In this document: positions 61,220-64,000 of the stretch, piece after piece
How positions within the stretch are numbered: position 1 is the stretch's first letter
Layout of the letters: the number at the start of each line of letters is the position of its first letter
Source: Streptomyces sp. CB09001
GTDB taxonomy: Bacteria > Actinomycetota > Actinomycetes > Streptomycetales > Streptomycetaceae
Direction: 5' to 3'
DNA: 64,000 nucleotides
Assembly: GCF_003369795.1 (NCBI RefSeq)
Contig: NZ_CP026730.1
Location: forward strand, 4,951,001 to 5,015,000
Translations under genes and position numbers: made by a program
Notes under the pieces: generated by a model
Databases searched by the model: none
Told to the model about the DNA's origin: nothing
The model's input: the letters and a program-made list of their open reading frames with translations, nothing else

Positions 61220-61950
61220 GGCGTCGGTGTCTCCAGGGCGTAGCCCACGCCGTGCACGGTACGGATGCGCTCGGCGCCGATCTTCCGGCGCAGCGCCTTG
61301 ATGTGGCTGTCCACGGTCCGGGTGCCCGAGGCGTCGGCCCAGTCCCACACCTCGGCGAGCAGCTGCTCGCGGGAGAGCACCGCGCGCGGCGTGTTCGCCA
61401 GGCAGACCAGCAGGTCGAACTCGGTGGGGGTGAGGTGGACGTCCTCGCTGCGCACCCGCACCCGGCGCTGCGCGTGGTCGATCTCCAGCTCGCCCAGGCG
61501 CAGGATGCCGCTGCGCGGTGTCGAGGCGGCCACCACGGCCCGCTCGACCCGCCGCAGCAGCACGTGCACGCGGGCGGCCAGCTCGCGCATCGAGAACGGC
61601 TTGGTCATGTAGTCGTCGGCGCCCACGCCGAGGCCGACCAGCATGTCCGTCTCGTCGTCGCGCGCGGTGAGCATCAGCACCGGCACCGGCCGCTGGGCCT
61701 GCACGCGCCGGCAGACCTCCAGGCCGTCGAAGCCGGGCAGCATGATGTCGAGGATCAGCAGGTCGGGCTGCCAAGCCTCGGCCGTGTCGACGGCGGACGG
61801 ACCGTCGCCCGCCGTTTGCACCAGGAACCCCTCGGCGCGCAGACGGGTCGCGATGGCGTCCACGATCGTCTGATCGTCCTCGACCACCAGCACCCGGCGC
61901 TGGGCGCCCTGGGTGGCCGTGCCGTTGTGGGAGGTCTGTGTCTGCTCCAT
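61216..61950 (-). CDS. OmpR-family response regulator
   Basis: 244 residues. Receiver domain: RRVLVVEDDQTIVDAIATRL, phosphorylated Asp in DLLILDIMLPGFDGLEVCRR, and PVPVLMLTARDDETDMLVG. The C-terminal winged helix shows VHLTPTEFDLLVCLANTPRA and GTRTVDSHIKALRRKIGAER, the latter being the recognition helix. It is coupled to the kinase gene downstream. Targets are not readable; no clear operator near it. Confidence 0.92.
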   Translation of the reverse strand: MEQTQTSHNGTATQGAQRRVLVVEDDQTIVDAIATRLRAEGFLVQTAGDGPSAVDTAEAWQPDLLILDIMLPGFDGLEVCRRVQAQRPVPVLMLTARDDETDMLVGLGVGADDYMTKPFSMRELAARVHVLLRRVERAVVAASTPRSGILRLGELEIDHAQRRVRVRSEDVHLTPTEFDLLVCLANTPRAVLSREQLLAEVWDWADASGTRTVDSHIKALRRKIGAERIRTVHGVGYALETPTP

Positions 61951-62063
61951 CGCCCGCCCCTGAGGTGTGCTTTCCGGAATCCGTGGGGTGATCCCATGAC
62001 TGCGCTTGACGCTTGAATGATCCGCGTCAGGAAGGCAGCGTACGGGGAGTCACCGCGCCTTTG

Positions 62064-62762
62064 CTATCCAGGCCCGACGCCGATGTGAACGACGTCCGGA
62101 ACGCCCCGGGCAACCGGGATCTCTTCGGTACGCACCTGTTGGAAACCGGCATTACGCAAGGTTTCTTCGAATTCCGGTGAGGGCTGCGCGGACCATACGG
62201 CGAGCACCCCGCCGGGCCTCAACAGCCGTGCGCAGCCCGCCAGTCCGGACGGCGCGTACAGCCCGTCGTTGCCCTCGGTGACGGTCCAGCCGGGGCCGTT
62301 GTCGATGTCCAGGCACAGGGCGTCGTACGTGTCGGATGTCTCATTGACGTATTCGACCAGGTCCGCCTCGACGATCTTCACGCGCGGATCGGCCAGCGCC
62401 TCGGCGGAGAGCGCGGCCAGCGGTCCGGCGCGGTGCCATTCGATGATGGCGGCCTCGCGCTCGACGACCGCGATCCCGCCCCAGCGGGGGTCGGCGGCCG
62501 CGTGTGCGAGGGAGAAGCCGACCCCGAGGCCGCCGATGAGCAGGTGCGGAGCGGTCCGTCCGGCGGAGGCGGCCAGCGCGTCGGCCGCCGCGTCGACCAG
62601 GCGCCGCTCCGAACGCCCGTCGGAGGTGTCCATCAGGAAGCAGCCGTTCGCGATGATCTGCAGCAACGTCCCGTGCCGGCGCAGGACCACCTCGCCGTAC
62701 GGACCCTCGCGGCGGTCCAGCACCTCGGGCGCGTCGGGGAAGTCGTGGGTAGTGAGGGGCAT
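62064..62762 (-). CDS. Spermidine synthase-like / class I methyltransferase-fold protein
   Basis: 232 residues from ATG, ending in TAG. It begins like polyamine synthase folds (LDRREGPYGEVVLRRHGTLL), then LLIGGLGVGFSLAHAAADPR (nucleotide-binding loop), AVVEREAAIIEWHRA and YDALCLDIDNGPGWTVTEG. The GGGDG of spermidine synthases is replaced by GGLGVG, and it is shorter than the true enzymes, so a different substrate is likely. It is divergent from lon. Confidence 0.82.
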   Translation of the reverse strand: MPLTTHDFPDAPEVLDRREGPYGEVVLRRHGTLLQIIANGCFLMDTSDGRSERRLVDAAADALAASAGRTAPHLLIGGLGVGFSLAHAAADPRWGGIAVVEREAAIIEWHRAGPLAALSAEALADPRVKIVEADLVEYVNETSDTYDALCLDIDNGPGWTVTEGNDGLYAPSGLAGCARLLRPGGVLAVWSAQPSPEFEETLRNAGFQQVRTEEIPVARGVPDVVHIGVGPG

Positions 62763-62852
62763 CGGCCCATCCTGGCACCGTCCCGGCGGAGGAATGCCCG
62801 CCGGTACGACGGTGCTGTCCCCGGAGGCGGGACGTACCCCTCGGAGCTTGAT

Positions 62853-62918
62853 CGCTCAGAGCGAACAGGCCGGGGGGAACAATCCGGAGCTCCCTTTCAT
62901 TGAGTCGATGTAACTCAA
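62853..62918 (+). promoter_or_regulatory. ClgR-type site and HAIR (HspR) site upstream of lon
   Basis: On the minus strand, 62853-62866 reads gttcgctctgagcg, fitting the ClgR motif GTTCGC-N5-GCG. At 62900-62918, ttgagt and actcaa flank seven bases, matching the HAIR inverted repeat CTTGAGT-N7-ACTCAAG except the outermost bases. The HAIR lies 22 bases before the lon ATG. Confidence 0.82.
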
Positions 62919-62940
62919 CTTGACTGCCGAAGGGGAGATC

Positions 62941-64000
62941 ATGGCTGCTGAGTCCGCCGCCTTCACACCGCTCACCCTGCCCGTGCTGCCGCTCGACGAC
63001 GAAGTGGTCCTGCCCGGCATGGTCGTCCCCCTGGACCTGAGCGACGCCGAGGTACGGGCCGCGGTGGAGGCCGCCCAGGCCGCCGCCAGGTCCGAGCCCG
63101 GCAAGCCCCGCGTCCTCCTCGTCCCGCGCATCGACGGCACCCACGCCGCCACCGGAGTGCTCGGTACGGTCGAGCAGGTCGGCCGCCTGGCCGACGGCGA
63201 CCCCGGCGCCCTGATCCGCGGCCGGGGCCGGGTGCGCGTCGGTGCCGGTACGACCGGTCCCGGCGCCGCGCTCTGGGTCGAGGGCACCCGGGTCGACGAG
63301 ACCGTCCCCGACCCGCTGCCCGGCCAGGTCACCGAGCTGGTGAAGGAGTACAAGGCGCTCGCCACCGCGTGGCTGCGCAAGCGCGGCGCCTGGCAGGTGG
63401 TCGACCGCGTCCAGGCCATCGACGACGTGTCCGCGCTCGCCGACAACTCCGGCTACTCGCCGTTCCTGACCACTGAGCAGAAGGTCGAGCTGCTGGAGAC
63501 CACGGACCCGGTCGCCCGTCTGAAGCTCGCCACCCAGCAGCTGCGCGACCACCTCGCCGAGCAGGACGTCGCCGAGACCATCGCCAAGGACGTCCAGGAG
63601 GGCGTCGACAAGCAGCAGCGGGAGTTCCTGCTGCGCCGCCAGCTCGAAGCGGTGCGCAAGGAGCTGCGCGAGATCAACGGTGAGCAGGACGGCGAGGAGT
63701 CCGACGACTACCGCGCCCGGGTCGAGGCCGCCGACCTGCCGGAGAAGGTCCGCGAGGCCGCGCTCAAGGAGGTCGACAAGCTGGAGCGGTCCTCCGACCA
63801 GTCGCCCGAGGGCTCCTGGATCCGCACCTGGCTCGACACGGTCCTGGAGGTGCCGTGGAGCGAGCGCACCGAGGACGCCTACGACATCCAGGGCGCCCAG
63901 GCCGTGCTCGACGCCGAGCACGCGGGCCTTGAGGACGTGAAGGAGCGCATCACCGAGTACCTGGCCGTGCGCAAGCGGCGCGGCGACCGGGGCCTCGGCG
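62941..64000 (+). CDS. lon: ATP-dependent protease Lon, N-terminal part
   Basis: 353 residues to the window end; the gene continues beyond it. GGGGAG is three bases from the ATG, with the preceding gaaggg giving alternative spacing. The substrate-binding LON domain starts LPVLPLDDEVVLPGMVVPLD and the linker helix region has LKLATQQLRDHLAEQDVAET then LLRRQLEAVRKELREINGEQ, and WIRTWLDTVLEVPWSERTED leads to the AAA+ module outside the window. Lon degrades misfolded and selected regulatory proteins in the cytosol. Dual HspR/ClgR control seems encoded upstream. Confidence 0.96.
   Translation, partial: MAAESAAFTPLTLPVLPLDDEVVLPGMVVPLDLSDAEVRAAVEAAQAAARSEPGKPRVLLVPRIDGTHAATGVLGTVEQVGRLADGDPGALIRGRGRVRVGAGTTGPGAALWVEGTRVDETVPDPLPGQVTELVKEYKALATAWLRKRGAWQVVDRVQAIDDVSALADNSGYSPFLTTEQKVELLETTDPVARLKLATQQLRDHLAEQDVAETIAKDVQEGVDKQQREFLLRRQLEAVRKELREINGEQDGEESDDYRARVEAADLPEKVREAALKEVDKLERSSDQSPEGSWIRTWLDTVLEVPWSERTEDAYDIQGAQAVLDAEHAGLEDVKERITEYLAVRKRRGDRGLG

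Overview
The window is chromosomal DNA of a Streptomyces, very high in GC with strong third-position GC bias. From memory, gene content and order match the S. coelicolor stretch from the albaflavenone P450 (SCO5223) to lon (SCO5285), so it reads as a conserved-core chromosome segment from a close relative. No tRNA, rRNA, IS element, prophage or CRISPR array was seen.

Layout. 1-5.6 kb: the 3' end of a CYP170A1-type cytochrome P450, then the minus-strand class Ia ribonucleotide reductase operon nrdA-nrdB-nrdS, led by a cobalamin riboswitch. 5.6-8.2 kb: an acetyltransferase and a DUF3311/SSS symporter pair. 8.3-15.4 kb: the N-acetylglucosamine/chitobiose block (dasR, dasABC, dasD, nagB) with several DasR-binding dre sites. 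15.4-18.8 kb: a divergent SDR/TetR pair, an extra dre-like site with no obvious target, and a PdtaS-like sensor kinase. 19-23.3 kb: wblE, a lipid kinase, a small membrane protein and the sigH-prsH stress-sigma/anti-sigma operon. 23.3-26.6 kb: a UBP zinc finger, a Na+/H+ antiporter, a PLP enzyme and an amidase. 26.9-29.6 kb: a family 2B encapsulin shell gene (EshA type) followed by a polyprenyl diphosphate synthase with a disordered N-terminal extension, the probable cargo. 29.8-33.9 kb: small enzymes and the divergent nickel superoxide dismutase genes sodN/sodX. 33.9-36.6 kb: a polar amino acid ABC importer. 37-40.6 kb: malic enzyme, a quinone-reductase-like enzyme and a small HTH/Clp-N pair under a striking palindromic promoter. 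40.7-43.9 kb: a PadR/DUF4097 envelope-type operon and two uncharacterised genes.

44.0-55.9 kb, the most interesting part, is a run of seven plus-strand genes: a Trypco1 protein, a trypsin-like protease with a C-terminal extension, a MoxR AAA+ ATPase, a vWA-like/TPR SAV_2336-type protein, a 91-residue probable peptide substrate, an HExxH peptide beta-hydroxylase and a TIR-like/NB-ARC/TPR STAND protein. Three junctions are overlapping or within 10 bases. It resembles the NTP-dependent conflict/signalling cassettes of multicellular bacteria, here joined to a peptide-modification module.

56-64 kb: the multifunctional 2-oxoglutarate decarboxylase/dehydrogenase (kgd), an OmpR-type two-component system, a spermidine-synthase-like methyltransferase and the 5' part of lon, whose promoter carries both a ClgR-type site and a HAIR (HspR) site.

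Regulation readable from the sequence: cobalamin control of DNA precursor synthesis, DasR control of aminosugar uptake and breakdown, BldD/SigH-type control of sigH, HspR/ClgR control of lon, and strong bidirectional hairpins between most convergent genes.
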